From Tenacibaculum skagerrakense (GTDB taxonomy: Bacteria > Bacteroidota > Bacteroidia > Flavobacteriales > Flavobacteriaceae): a stretch of 64,000 bases of DNA. Positions 44,727-53,905 of the stretch are shown in pieces. The position numbers and the translations under genes are program-made. The stretch is from the NCBI RefSeq assembly GCF_004345825.1, contig NZ_SLXM01000001.1, positions 838,262-902,261 of the forward strand, given 5' to 3'. The notes under the pieces are model-generated. The model did no database searches and was not told the origin of the DNA. It saw only the letters and a program-made list of their open reading frames with translations. Positions within the stretch are counted from its first letter, which is position 1. Each line of letters starts with the position of its first letter.

Positions 44727-45050
44727 TTATAATACTATTTTCTTAATGTTACCGTCAATAAGGTTTTTCCATAAATCAAATGCTACTTGAACAGTTACAT
44801 TGTTAATTTTCTTGTTTTCTAGTTCTACATCCATATCTGCGTTGTTAAACTTTGAATATATAGCATATCCACCGGCATAAACACTTAGAGAATATAATGG
44901 TCCATCTTCTGTTCCACATTCAATCCAAGCGTCTGGATGTTCATTATCATTAGCGTCAAATAGTTGATGTAATGCGTCTGTTAATTGAATATCTTTAGGG
45001 TTACTAAAGTTTTTTCCTAAATGGTTTGTTAGGTTAATCCATTCATGCAT
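44727..45050 (-). CDS. Small hypothetical protein
   Basis: This is a 107-residue soluble acidic protein. It contains an EHPDAWIECGTEDGPLYSL segment and GGYAIYSKF, which look like a small beta-sheet domain of the kind found in immunity proteins. I recognise no family. It is last in a minus-strand run with the 45103 gene. Confidence 0.5.
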   Translation of the reverse strand: MHEWINLTNHLGKNFSNPKDIQLTDALHQLFDANDNEHPDAWIECGTEDGPLYSLSVYAGGYAIYSKFNNADMDVELENKKINNVTVQVAFDLWKNLIDGNIKKIVL

Positions 45051-45102
45051 GATTTTATTTTTTTAAGTGTTTTTTGATTATTAGTTTGTAAAGATTCACG
45101 TC

Positions 45103-45543
45103 TTAGTTAGCATCTGTAAGATTGAAATCTACATTCTCAGGAGGAAATAATGGACATAATCCTATTTCATCTTCGCAATCTCCCGAAAAAATAGGACCAG
45201 CACCATCATATAACTGACCAAGTGTATAATTCCATAAAGTATCTATTTGTGAATTATTAGGTTTTTTACACAAGATATATTCAACAAACATTACAACTCT
45301 ATCATTTTTAATTGTCAAACCCAGAGTTCCTCCAGAGACTTTAAGATTCTTTAAGTTTTCGGTACCTACACCATCGAAAATGTAATCTGATAATTGACTT
45401 GTATGAATTTTATTATCGAGTTTTTTAAGTTCTTCTAATGAGGTAACTTCTTCTTCATTTTCACCATCTCCGTCTTGAATGATAACATTTATATATCCTT
45501 CAAATCGTATTTTCTTTTTTTTTCTAAAGTTTAGAAATGTCAT
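45103..45543 (-). CDS. Small hypothetical protein
   Basis: This is a 146-residue soluble protein with a basic start (NFRKKKKIRFEGYI), an acidic patch (DGDGENEEEVTSL) and Cys-containing segments GDCEDEIGLCPLFPP. No known motif. It lies between the SET-domain gene and the 44727 gene and may share their message. Confidence 0.5.
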   Translation of the reverse strand: MTFLNFRKKKKIRFEGYINVIIQDGDGENEEEVTSLEELKKLDNKIHTSQLSDYIFDGVGTENLKNLKVSGGTLGLTIKNDRVVMFVEYILCKKPNNSQIDTLWNYTLGQLYDGAGPIFSGDCEDEIGLCPLFPPENVDFNLTDAN

Positions 45544-45582
45544 AAGCTTCGATTACTTTAAATTATTATAGTTGTATGTGTT

Positions 45583-46191
45583 TTATACAAGATGTTGCTT
45601 ATGGCTTTCTTCATCAAAATAATTGGCAATTATCGATTCCAAAGGTTCTTTACCGTTAATAATGTTATCAATTTTACTCCAAGTTTCTTCGTTTAAAACC
45701 TGTCTTAAAGGTTGATCAACTTTAGTAATTTTAGGAAAGACTTTTTTAATTTTATTATCCCAAGTTTTATAATATTTAGTTAGGTCGTTAGGATAAACAA
45801 TTTTTCTTTTGGTGCCTTCATTGATGCCTCTAAAAGGAGCAGAAATATTTAAATAACCATAATCATCAGTTAATTGTTCACCAGGTTGAATATCTCTAAT
45901 GGCAATTTCAAAATCGTAGGCAGTAGTTAAACAGTTAGAATTGAAACTATGATTCACATATCTTCCGTTGTCCCAACATAAAATCAAATTTCCATTGTTA
46001 TTTCTAAAGGTGTAGGTATCTAATATTTCTTGGTATATAGGCTCCATTTGCTGAAATTCTAGAGGACTAAACTCTCTGTCTAGCTTGTCAAGAACCCACG
46101 TAATAGTTCCTGCAGGGATGAATTGTTTTGCAACAACTCCATATCCTACTTCGTTATTTATAAACTTTAATTCTGTATGTGGATGAATCAT
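45583..46191 (-). CDS. SET-domain protein (lysine methyltransferase-like)
   Basis: This 202-residue soluble protein has the SET-domain motifs GYGVVAKQFIPAGTITWVLD, then GRYVNHSFNSNCLTT (NHSF-x2-NC, SAM and substrate site) and GEQLTDDYGYL (catalytic Tyr region). It lacks the post-SET Cys cluster. Bacterial SET proteins methylate protein lysines in some cases; here the target is unknown. It is near two hypotheticals on the same strand. Confidence 0.8.
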   Translation of the reverse strand: MIHPHTELKFINNEVGYGVVAKQFIPAGTITWVLDKLDREFSPLEFQQMEPIYQEILDTYTFRNNNGNLILCWDNGRYVNHSFNSNCLTTAYDFEIAIRDIQPGEQLTDDYGYLNISAPFRGINEGTKRKIVYPNDLTKYYKTWDNKIKKVFPKITKVDQPLRQVLNEETWSKIDNIINGKEPLESIIANYFDEESHKQHLV

Positions 46192-46391
46192 TTTTCACTT
46201 CCTGTTTGTTAATTTTAAACACTATTTTTTAGCAAAAATATTTCGTTTGCTTATTGTAAATTTAAACAAAAACAGGTTCCGTAATACAGTTTTTTTTACT
46301 ATGAAAAACAAGTGTATGTAATTTATTATCAGTTACTTGTGTGGAATTGTTTTTAATGATGTTTTTTAATAACTAATTTTTAAGGCAAGTG

Positions 46392-46854
46392 TTATTTTTT
46401 AGTCTCTGCTTCAAGTTTTTTCATGGTTTCTTGAAGCTGTTCTCTTTTTTCTTTTAAAGCATGTATTTCTATCATTGCTAGCATAAAAACAATTAGAATT
46501 TCTATTATTATATATACCCAACCCAAATTAGTAATTACTTGGATGTGATGAATAGCTAAAAGAATTGATAAACAACAATATATAAGATTTATATATAATA
46601 TATTTCTTGAAATTTTTATTGATTTTAAAATAGCAATAGAAATCATAAATAGCAAATAAGCAGGGTAGTGTAGCTAAAAAATAAAGAGTTGATTTTGGAA
46701 TTCCAAAGAGAGTAACAAATTGAGGCATGATAATTCCTAGTATAATAGCGGAAAGAATTGCACCACAACCATCTATTAAGAATAGTTTTTTTGGATTGTT
46801 GTAACCCCATTTTAAAATCCGATTAATTAGCATCCTTTTGAATGTTATTAGCAT
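46392..46854 (-). pseudogene. Frameshifted multi-pass membrane protein gene
   Basis: Two overlapping frames together make one likely protein. From 46854 the first gives GYNNPKKLFLIDGCGAILSA and IPKSTLYFLATLPCLFAIYD. The second, to 46392, gives NILYINLIYCCLSILLAIHH, LGWVYIIIEILIVFMLAMIE and a charged tail (KREQLQETMKKLEAETKK). The switch must occur between about 46528 and 46655, near FKINKNFKK. The combined form resembles a four-helix membrane protein, so this is either a broken gene, a sequencing error or a programmed shift. Confidence 0.55.
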
Positions 46855-47005
46855 AATAGTATTACTGTCTATACAGATTTAAAGTTACATATTTTGTTTA
46901 AAAATTAATTAAAGTACTTCTACTGCATGAACTTTCTCGTTTTTTATACTTGGCAGAAAACATATCACTTGAAGTAAGAAATAAGTGAGATACTTTACTA
47001 TTTTT

Positions 47006-47890
47006 TTAACCAGAAGATGCTTTATCAAAACCAACTGTTTCTCTATAAAGTTGAGGTGATATTTCAACATTTTTTTTAAAAAACCTACTAAAATAATATT
47101 CATCAGTATATCCTAATTCAAAAGCAATTTCCTTGATGGTTTTATTAGTTAAATACAATTCTCTTTTTGCTTCTATAATTATACGTTCTGAAATTAAATC
47201 GGTTAATGTTTTGTTATAGTGGGCTTTAGTGAGTTTTGCTAATGCTTTTGGTGTAATGGCTAGCATAGTAGCATATTCACTAGCAGAGTGTTTAGTTTTA
47301 TAATGTGTTTCTATATAGTTTTTCAAATTCTGCAAAATGAAAGGAGCTTCGTTAGTATTGTCAGTATTTTTTTTAAGAGGCTGTTGTTCTGTTTTTAATC
47401 TCGAAGCAGTTATCAAAAATATTTTCAAATAGGAGAATAATAATTCATATTGAGCTAAAGCTGGTCTTTTCATTTCTTCCTCTAATTGCTTTACAATAAT
47501 TTGTAAACTAGCTACATCTTTATCTTCGATTTGAACCGTAGGAGAGTTGTAAATATTATTAAATAAAACACCGTCACAAGCCACTTCTTTATGATGCTTG
47601 TAAATACAGAAAAAATCGGGATGGAAATGAATTACCACACCGATTATGTTAGATTTTGTTTGAAGCATAAATGGTTGATAAGGAGAAAAGGACAATAGCA
47701 TATTATCTTTAAAACTATATTCAGAAAAATCTGCCTTTAAAGTTCCATTCCCTTTTTGTATCCATATAAGCGAATAATAATTTAGTCTTTGTATATGGTC
47801 AAATGGATTGTCTTTTTCTAAATGATATATTTTAAAAGCCAGATTACCTGTTTGAGGGTTAATCAGTGTTAAGCTATTGTTTTGTATCAT
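47006..47890 (-). CDS. AraC-family transcriptional regulator
   Basis: This 294-residue protein has a cupin-type N-terminal sensor domain (IYHLEKDNPFDHIQRLNYYS, SFSPYQPFMLQTKSN) and a C-terminal AraC HTH pair (SASEYATMLAITPKALAKL, then IKEIAFELGYTDEYYFSRFF). It is last in an apparent operon behind a CMD-family gene and a DUF1348 gene; a palindrome lies before the first. Confidence 0.85.
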   Translation of the reverse strand: MIQNNSLTLINPQTGNLAFKIYHLEKDNPFDHIQRLNYYSLIWIQKGNGTLKADFSEYSFKDNMLLSFSPYQPFMLQTKSNIIGVVIHFHPDFFCIYKHHKEVACDGVLFNNIYNSPTVQIEDKDVASLQIIVKQLEEEMKRPALAQYELLFSYLKIFLITASRLKTEQQPLKKNTDNTNEAPFILQNLKNYIETHYKTKHSASEYATMLAITPKALAKLTKAHYNKTLTDLISERIIIEAKRELYLTNKTIKEIAFELGYTDEYYFSRFFKKNVEISPQLYRETVGFDKASSG

Positions 47891-47901
47891 GATTCAACAT
47901 T

Positions 47902-48321
47902 TTACTTTAGTTTTCGATCGCTTTCTTCAATTTTTAAATCGTTTATGCTGGCGTAACGCTTTTGCATAAGTCCATTTTCATTAAATTCCCATAGCTCGTT
48001 TCCATACGCTCTATACCATTGGTCGTTTTTATCTTGAAATTCATATTCAAATCTTACCGCCATTCTATTTTCTCTAAAACCCCATAGCTCTTTTTTTAGC
48101 TTATACTGCCTTTCGTTTTCCCATTTCTTGGTTAAAAATGCAATAATTTCTTCTCTTCCGTTAATAAATTGAGTTCTGTTTCTCCATTCAGAATCTACCG
48201 TGTACGCTTTTGAAACTTGTATTGGGTCTTTTGAATTCCATGCATCTTCTGCTTTTTGAACTTTTTCAAGTGCAGATTCTAAAGTAAACGGAGGTAGTGG
48301 ATATTTTTTTTCTTGATTCAT
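47902..48321 (-). CDS. DUF1348 (NTF2-like) protein
   Basis: This is a 139-residue soluble protein with the DUF1348 pattern: [34 protein letters not shown], then [23 protein letters not shown]. The fold is the NTF2-like cone, often a small-molecule binding pocket. It is 11 bases from the AraC gene. The CMD gene and this one often accompany regulators of redox or detoxification; no substrate is apparent. Confidence 0.83.
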   Translation of the reverse strand: MNQEKKYPLPPFTLESALEKVQKAEDAWNSKDPIQVSKAYTVDSEWRNRTQFINGREEIIAFLTKKWENERQYKLKKELWGFRENRMAVRFEYEFQDKNDQWYRAYGNELWEFNENGLMQKRYASINDLKIEESDRKLK

Positions 48322-48385
48322 CTCTAAATTAGTTTAAAAGTTAAAAAATAAAGGAAACATGAAGTGCATATTTCCTTTGTTTGTT

Positions 48386-48931
48386 TTAAATGGTCGCAGC
48401 TAAAGGGAAGTCTACAGGGACTTTAGTAAGGTTGTGTAAATAATTCATAGCAGTTTTATCGCTTACCTGAAGTATTAAATCCACAAGATTTTCTTTTGTA
48501 TATCCTTGAGCAAAAAAGTCTTTAAGATTTTCATTTTTTGCTTTACCTCTGTTTAGGGTAATATCAGCTGCTAATTTTACTAATGCATTTAATTTAGGAT
48601 TTTCACTTCTCCCTTTTCGGATATCTAATAATTGGAGATCATTAAAACCGTTCATTTTTCCCAAGACTAAATGTGCGCTTTGGCAATAGATACAATCATT
48701 TACTTGACTTACAATAAGATTTACTGCTTCCTTCTCCTTGTTATTTAATGATGTTTTTGCATTTTGATAGTCTAAAAATCGTTTCAAACCATTGTCAGAA
48801 TACCCTATTGTTGCATAAAGATTCGGAACAAAACCTAAAACATTATTTAAATTATCAAAAATTTCTTGGTTGGTTTGAGATACCTCATTTCTGGTTGGAA
48901 CTCTAAATTCCGTTTCAGTTAAATTTTCCAT
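48386..48931 (-). CDS. Carboxymuconolactone decarboxylase-family (AhpD-like) protein
   Basis: This 181-residue protein has a peroxidase-related CMD core: LNNKEKEAVNLIVSQ, VNDCIYCQSAHLVLG (C-x2-C and H, the AhpD-type redox site). The expected role is reduction of peroxides or a similar disulfide-linked reaction. First gene of the CMD-DUF1348-AraC set; a perfect 16-bp palindrome lies 19 bases before its ATG. Confidence 0.85.
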   Translation of the reverse strand: MENLTETEFRVPTRNEVSQTNQEIFDNLNNVLGFVPNLYATIGYSDNGLKRFLDYQNAKTSLNNKEKEAVNLIVSQVNDCIYCQSAHLVLGKMNGFNDLQLLDIRKGRSENPKLNALVKLAADITLNRGKAKNENLKDFFAQGYTKENLVDLILQVSDKTAMNYLHNLTKVPVDFPLAATI

Positions 48932-48950
48932 TTTATATGTTTAAAATTGC

Positions 48951-48966
48951 TTGTCAATATTGACAA
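48951..48966 (-). promoter_or_regulatory. 16-bp palindromic operator before the CMD gene
   Basis: ttgtcaatattgacaa is a perfect palindrome 19 bases before the CMD gene start. A dimeric regulator could bind here. It is not an AraC-type direct repeat, so the binder may be another protein. Confidence 0.5.
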
Positions 48967-49042
48967 TACAAAGTTGCGGTAGAATACAATGGGTTAAAAT
49001 GGATAATTTACGTATATAGATGGATGATTTTCTTTGAGAAAA

Positions 49043-49957
49043 CTAGCCCCAAAACATATTGCTGAAATCTATAGAACAATTTTTAAGATCTTTTTCGAGT
49101 CCTTCACGAAGTTCATAACGACTTTTAAATGTTACAGTATGCCATTCAGGACCTGTTTCTCCATTTGAATACCAATATCCTGAATCAGTAAAACTTGATA
49201 TCACCAACGGATGGTCTTTAAATTTTTTCATTAAAGAGTTACAGTTAGATTCTGAGGTAGTAATAATTAAATTACTAGGTTTAATTAAATTGAATTTAAA
49301 TTTTCCAATAGTTAACGAATCTCCTAAAATATGGCCTTTATATTTTCCTTGTTTAATAAGGTCATTATCATCAGCAATATGTCCAGCATATTTCATGTTT
49401 CTTTGCTCTTCTGGACTTATGTAGTGAAATATTTTATCATTTACATCAGAAACTTTATTCAATTCTAATTCAATCGTGTTCTCTTTTACAATATAAGTAC
49501 CTTTATAAACATAAGAGTCTGGATTTTCCTTTTTTAAAACAGCTTGTTGTCTAATGCCAATTACCACACCATCTTCATAAAAACGAAGATTAGCATACTC
49601 TGTTTCAGTGCTATAAGAATCTCCATCAGAGTCTAACCAATTTGTTTTACAACTCTGTTCATAGATACCAAAATGTAATTTGTCAAATTCAGGATTATAT
49701 GCTTGTTTTTTTTCAATTGGAGATGCTTTTTCTTGCTCAATGACTTGCTGAGTATTTGAAGTTTTTCCTTTTTTCCCTTGTGATACAAACCCATGAATGA
49801 AAATGATCATAAAAATTAATGATATTACCAATTGCGTTGAAATATCATCAAAGGTTTTATCTGAATAGCCAGCTAAAATAAGAATGCTCATTACAAGAGT
49901 GTACCCTAATAGAAAAATGATACTAAGGCCTATTAAAATTTCTATAAAACTTTTCAT
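49043..49957 (-). CDS. Hypothetical protein with two N-terminal TM segments
   Basis: This 304-residue protein has two N-terminal hydrophobic helices (LIGLSIIFLLGYTLVMSILI and LVISLIFMIIFIHGFV), then a soluble domain of about 240 residues, beta-rich, with YEQSCKTNWLDSDGDSYS and GYWYSNGETGPEW. No known family. A repeat element lies directly upstream. Confidence 0.5.
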   Translation of the reverse strand: MKSFIEILIGLSIIFLLGYTLVMSILILAGYSDKTFDDISTQLVISLIFMIIFIHGFVSQGKKGKTSNTQQVIEQEKASPIEKKQAYNPEFDKLHFGIYEQSCKTNWLDSDGDSYSTETEYANLRFYEDGVVIGIRQQAVLKKENPDSYVYKGTYIVKENTIELELNKVSDVNDKIFHYISPEEQRNMKYAGHIADDNDLIKQGKYKGHILGDSLTIGKFKFNLIKPSNLIITTSESNCNSLMKKFKDHPLVISSFTDSGYWYSNGETGPEWHTVTFKSRYELREGLEKDLKNCSIDFSNMFWG

Positions 49958-49975
49958 GAAACTTATTACTAAAAG

Positions 49976-50115
49976 TTCAACTTATTTATGAGTATTTACA
50001 AGAAAAAGAAATAAGTTCTTTCTCGGTGTTGCCTAAAGATAATTAATAAGATTGAATTTTTAGTAAGATTCTAAAGCTTAGGAGGTAACGTTAGTTTATA
50101 ATACAATTTGTTAGT
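49976..50115 (-). repeat. Cassette-like palindromic element, class 1 (diverged)
   Basis: The plus strand reads caacttatttatgagtattt, then gataattaataagattgaat, the class 1 core also found at 61191 and 62010. The outer arms are eroded. It lies between two minus-strand genes. Confidence 0.45.
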
Positions 50116-50130
50116 GGTTTTTTTAGTGTA

Positions 50131-51003
50131 TTAAACTTTTGTAGAATCCAAGTCATGAACCAATGTAACGGTTAAATGGGTTTCTTTTATTCTATTTTGT
50201 ATTTCTGCTTTTGTAAAAACATCATTTCCAATTTTAAAAATCCAACGTGTATTTTTATGTTCAGGGTGATTTATATATCCATCATCTTCGATATTAGGAA
50301 CCAGCCATACTAAATCTGACTTTCCTTTTATTTGAGTCATACTTGTTCCATATTCTGAATGTATAGTGGTTATTTCTTCATAGTCGGCACTAGTTACTTT
50401 TCCTCTTAATGATTTAAAACTAGGGTTACTTCTTAAATCTTCAAATTGAAATTTAAAGGAAGCTTCTATAAGGTTTATTAGTTCTTCATCAGAATACATT
50501 TCAGACTCAATTGCAAACTCATAATATGATGAATCATATTTTAAATTAGAAAGAAACTCTTTAAAAGAAGAAGCGATAACATAATCACTTCCAGAATCAG
50601 GATTGATAACAGTTATTTTAGGTTCTTCAGATGTAGAATCCAGACTTCTGTAATCTAAGCATATGATAGCTCCAAATCCATTATTGAGTTGAATTAATTT
50701 ACTAGAATTCTTAGGAAAAGGAACTTCTTGCCCTTCTTCATTGATAGTGTAAAAGTCTAAGTCAGTACTAAATATTGAGTCATCAGAATGGCCAATGCCA
50801 AATATTTGTCCATTGTACAAATCAATCTTCGGATGGTTCGTAAACCGAAGAAATCCTCCATTTCTATATTTAAGTAGTTTTAAATATTCATCAGGAAATT
50901 TTACTTTGAAGTGCTTCTCTGCTTCTTCGATTAAACCATCAGTTAGAGGCTCGCATGTTGAATGATCAAATATTCTGCCCCAATAATGTTCTAAGTTTTC
51001 CAT
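50131..51003 (-). CDS. SMI1/KNR4 (SUKH) family protein
   Basis: This 290-residue soluble protein has the SUKH N-terminus: LTDGLIEEAEKHFKVKFPDEY, LLKYRNGGFLRFTNH and later SSFKEFLSNLKYDSS. SUKH domains are immunity proteins of polymorphic toxin systems or regulatory domains. The C-terminal third (from DYEEITTIHSEYG) is not recognised. No toxin gene is adjacent. A palindromic element precedes and follows it. Confidence 0.8.
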   Translation of the reverse strand: MENLEHYWGRIFDHSTCEPLTDGLIEEAEKHFKVKFPDEYLKLLKYRNGGFLRFTNHPKIDLYNGQIFGIGHSDDSIFSTDLDFYTINEEGQEVPFPKNSSKLIQLNNGFGAIICLDYRSLDSTSEEPKITVINPDSGSDYVIASSFKEFLSNLKYDSSYYEFAIESEMYSDEELINLIEASFKFQFEDLRSNPSFKSLRGKVTSADYEEITTIHSEYGTSMTQIKGKSDLVWLVPNIEDDGYINHPEHKNTRWIFKIGNDVFTKAEIQNRIKETHLTVTLVHDLDSTKV

Positions 51004-51010
51004 TTTTAAT

Positions 51011-51147
51011 GTTACTTACAGCGTATTTATATATGATTATTTACAGGAAAAGGAGGGAAGTCCTTCTCCGATGTTTCAGAAAGATACTTAATAAGATTGA
51101 ACTACCTTATCAAAAGTTCAATCTTATTAAGTACATAGTTCACAATG
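51011..51147 (-). repeat. Cassette-like palindromic element, class 1, with a perfect 19-bp hairpin
   Basis: The element starts acagcgtatttatatatgat and holds the class 1 core aagatacttaataagattga. A perfect 19-bp inverted repeat, tacttaataagattgaact (51085-51103) and its complement (51115-51133), with an 11-base loop, replaces the usual right half. The other class 1 copies do not show this. Confidence 0.6.
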
Positions 51148-51198
51148 GAATATTCATTTTTAGAAAGATTAAATAAGGAGTTAATTCCATTTGGAGTT

Positions 51199-52539
51199 TT
51201 AAAATGATATTTGTGCTCCTAACACAATTCCCATACTATTTGCATCTCTTTCACTATGAGTAACACCAGGAGGAAAAGGATCATTGTCTGCACTTCCACT
51301 AATAAAATTTAAAGGTACATATCCTTCAGTTCTGAAAATTTCAACGAAAAGCTTAGCAGAATTGTTTAATAAGGCTTGATATCCTAACACATATTGGTTC
51401 TGTCTTTCCCATGGCGCTCCTTCTGGACCAGCTACAAAATTTGAAAATTCTCCTGAAATAGTGTGTTTAATTTTATTAGCGTTATTTAGGTCGTATTTTG
51501 CTCCTACGCTTAAAGAACTAACTTTAGAAGCTTCAAATACATTTAATGGAGGATTCGGATTAAACGTTCCTTCCCATTCATGAACAGTTTTAGCAAAGGA
51601 AGCCATAGCTGTAAAACTATTACCTATGTTTAAAGTGCTATAAAATGTATAGGCTGGATTATGTTTCTCGCAAGGCGTAAAGTGAAAAACAGGAAATCCT
51701 TGGCAATAAGCACTTCCTTTTAAATAAGAAGTCCCTAATTTTAAATTCACTTGATCGTACATGTTGAACGTATAATTTATATCTGCAACAAAATTATTAA
51801 GTTTTGATGGCACGCTAGTTCCATCTCCAACAGGTACATGCATTGCTCTAAATTGCGCACCACCTTGTGCAGCCATAAGCTTAATGTGTAACCCGCCTTT
51901 AGTATAACCAATTTGAGCTCCATAACTTAATCCCCCAAACGCATGCCACATAGTCGAATTTGTAAAAGGATTTACAGATCCCATTTGTCCAAATGGAGCA
52001 TCCATTTTTCCTATAGCACCATAAAAAGGAGATTCATTTAAGTCACCAAATATTACATAAGCTCTTCTTAATTGAACTTGATTTCTGTTTAATGCGGTAA
52101 TTGTTCCTTCTCCAAAACTTTGTTGAGGATTATAAAGTAATTCTGCATAAGTAGTTATCCAGTTATTAATTGATGCAGTTAATGATAATTGAAAAGAATG
52201 AATTACAGCTTCACTAACTTCTTTTCCAATTTGATTGTTTGCAGTAGGATGTCTCATTAAATAACCAAATTTAGAATATGTATTAGAGTTTTGATAATCT
52301 AAGAGTGTAATTAATGATGTACTTACAATAATCTTATTGTTACTTATACTACCTTTTCTTTTTTCATTTAAGAGGATATTTATCTTTCTCAGATCTTGAT
52401 TTTGATCAAGCATTTTATAACTATATGGAGAATTGATACCTATAGTATTAATCTTTATTGAGTCTTTTTGGGCAAATAAGGAATTTCCTAAAAGAATTAA
52501 AGTAACAATTAGTACGTGAATAGTAGTAGTTTTTTTCAT
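51199..52539 (-). CDS. Outer-membrane beta-barrel (porin-like) protein
   Basis: This 446-residue protein has a signal peptide (LILLGNSLFAQ). Alternating hydrophobic strands end in a C-terminal phenylalanine (GIVLGAQISF), as in outer-membrane proteins. Useful motifs: VQLRRAYVIFGDLNESPFYG, KMDAPFGQMGSVNPF and FSNFVAGPEGAPWERQNQY. The region resembles the LbtU/DcaP-type porin group; that is a low-certainty guess. Likely role: passage of a solute or siderophore. Confidence 0.65.
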   Translation of the reverse strand: MKKTTTIHVLIVTLILLGNSLFAQKDSIKINTIGINSPYSYKMLDQNQDLRKINILLNEKRKGSISNNKIIVSTSLITLLDYQNSNTYSKFGYLMRHPTANNQIGKEVSEAVIHSFQLSLTASINNWITTYAELLYNPQQSFGEGTITALNRNQVQLRRAYVIFGDLNESPFYGAIGKMDAPFGQMGSVNPFTNSTMWHAFGGLSYGAQIGYTKGGLHIKLMAAQGGAQFRAMHVPVGDGTSVPSKLNNFVADINYTFNMYDQVNLKLGTSYLKGSAYCQGFPVFHFTPCEKHNPAYTFYSTLNIGNSFTAMASFAKTVHEWEGTFNPNPPLNVFEASKVSSLSVGAKYDLNNANKIKHTISGEFSNFVAGPEGAPWERQNQYVLGYQALLNNSAKLFVEIFRTEGYVPLNFISGSADNDPFPPGVTHSERDANSMGIVLGAQISF

Positions 52540-52829
52540 TTAATTATTTCTATAAAAAGGCTTTATTTAAGTTGTTTTTGTTATGGGCGAAAGTTACATA
52601 ATAAGATTATAATTCCGTTTAATTTACCTAGCTTCTTGATAGTTTCAATCAATGTATACCGTTAACAAGTATTTTCATTTCAAATAAATATTATAATTGT
52701 GTTTATCCAATATATTCCTTCTTTGAAAATACCTAGACCTCCTTGTTGTTAGGATTGTCATATTTTTCAAAGTGTATGAAATATTCTCTGTTAAAAGAGA
52801 TGTGCAGATTTTAATATTATCAGTTAATT

Positions 52830-53183
52830 CTATACGCTGTAGTTATTGGCTTTATTCCAATTATTAGCTCTTTCATAAATACGATTTCCCAATTCTATTT
52901 CAGCTATTCCGTTAAAATAATTCCAGCTAGAATTCGGTGCAAACCAAATACAGATTCTCTCAAAATCAGGAACATTTTGATATTTCAAGTCATTCAATTC
53001 CTCTAAAAATTCTTGATAAAACTTCTTTGCATTTTCAGAAACTTCAGAATCTCCTTCGTACAATTTAGACAATGTTTTCTTTGCTTTGTCAAGGTCGTTA
53101 AACAATTCAAATAGTTCAAACTTTTTCCAAGTTTCAATTTTAGAAGGTGTTTTTTTTCTTTTTTTAAAAAGTCCTTTGAACAT
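52830..53183 (-). CDS. Small hypothetical protein
   Basis: This is a 117-residue soluble helical protein with a very basic start (KGLFKKRKKTPSK) and a mid segment FNDLDKAKKTLSKLYEG. The C-terminus has WFAPNSSWNYFNG. No recognised family. It may be co-transcribed with the 53218 gene, 34 bases upstream. The 290 bases between it and the porin gene show no open frame. Confidence 0.5.
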   Translation of the reverse strand: MFKGLFKKRKKTPSKIETWKKFELFELFNDLDKAKKTLSKLYEGDSEVSENAKKFYQEFLEELNDLKYQNVPDFERICIWFAPNSSWNYFNGIAEIELGNRIYERANNWNKANNYSV

Positions 53184-53217
53184 TTTATTTTTCCTTATGT
53201 CTAAAGGTTTTATATAC

Positions 53218-53724
53218 CTAGTTAGTGGCAGTTACTTCTTTTTTAATCTGAGTCAAATAGCTAGGCAAATTATTTTTCATCAAATCCAATCCTTTACCGT
53301 AAATATCTACCAAATGCACATGTTGTTCAATCATTTCTTTTTGCAACCAAGCTTTTTCAGCTTTTAGGTCGCCTTTTCTGACTATTATAAGTTCATAATA
53401 CTTAATCTTAGAGTCCCAATCAACTATTGTTAGTTGATTAAAATCCGAAACTTCTGGGTTATTATTGATATTTCTTGAAATATCTGCTCCTAAATAAACA
53501 TCACAATTTGAAAATTTATAATGTGGATTGTCACTGTCAATGTTGCGATAAGTCATTTTCCTTCCTTTTTTAAGAATAAATTCTTTCGTTTTCTCAAATT
53601 CTTTAGGGGAAATAAAATCAGACACGTCTACAAAGTTCTTATCTAAAATTTCTTTCTTTTGTCTCATTATACTACTTGAACTAAAATTTATTAAAAACAC
53701 AAAAAGTAAAATTTCAATTTTCAT
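53218..53724 (-). CDS. Small secreted hypothetical protein
   Basis: This is a 168-residue protein with a hydrophobic N-terminus (KIEILLFVFLINFSSS), probably a signal peptide. The rest is charged (SPKEFEKTKEFILKKGRKMT, VDIYGKGLDLMKNNL). No recognised motif. Half a cassette-like element lies directly upstream. Confidence 0.5.
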   Translation of the reverse strand: MKIEILLFVFLINFSSSSIMRQKKEILDKNFVDVSDFISPKEFEKTKEFILKKGRKMTYRNIDSDNPHYKFSNCDVYLGADISRNINNNPEVSDFNQLTIVDWDSKIKYYELIIVRKGDLKAEKAWLQKEMIEQHVHLVDIYGKGLDLMKNNLPSYLTQIKKEVTATN

Positions 53725-53741
53725 TGGTATTTGGTATTATT

Positions 53742-53775
53742 GTTACTAACGTACTTGTGTATGAAAAGTTGCTGT
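53742..53775 (-). repeat. Cassette-like element, one arm only
   Basis: ttactaacgtacttgtgtat followed by gaaaagttgc matches one end of the elements at 61940 and 60029. The opposite arm is not found within 180 bases, so it is a truncated copy or chance. The rest of 53776-53905 shows no gene. Confidence 0.35.
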
Positions 53776-53905
53776 TTATTTAGTTTGTAATTTTACTTCT
53801 TTTTTTCATGATTTAAAATTAGTTGTAATTTTTGATATTTTACTGAAGTAGCTATTTTATATTCATTATGTTACCTATACTTTGTATTCAGCTAGTTTAA
53901 ACATT

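Noticed and set aside
46909..47103. A 64-codon frame overlapping the AraC gene end
   Set aside because: It lies in another frame over the AraC C-terminal domain, whose helix-turn-helix coding is strong.
52540..52829. Gene in the gap between the porin-like and the 52830 genes
   Set aside because: No open frame with a start and coding character; A+T-rich spacer only.
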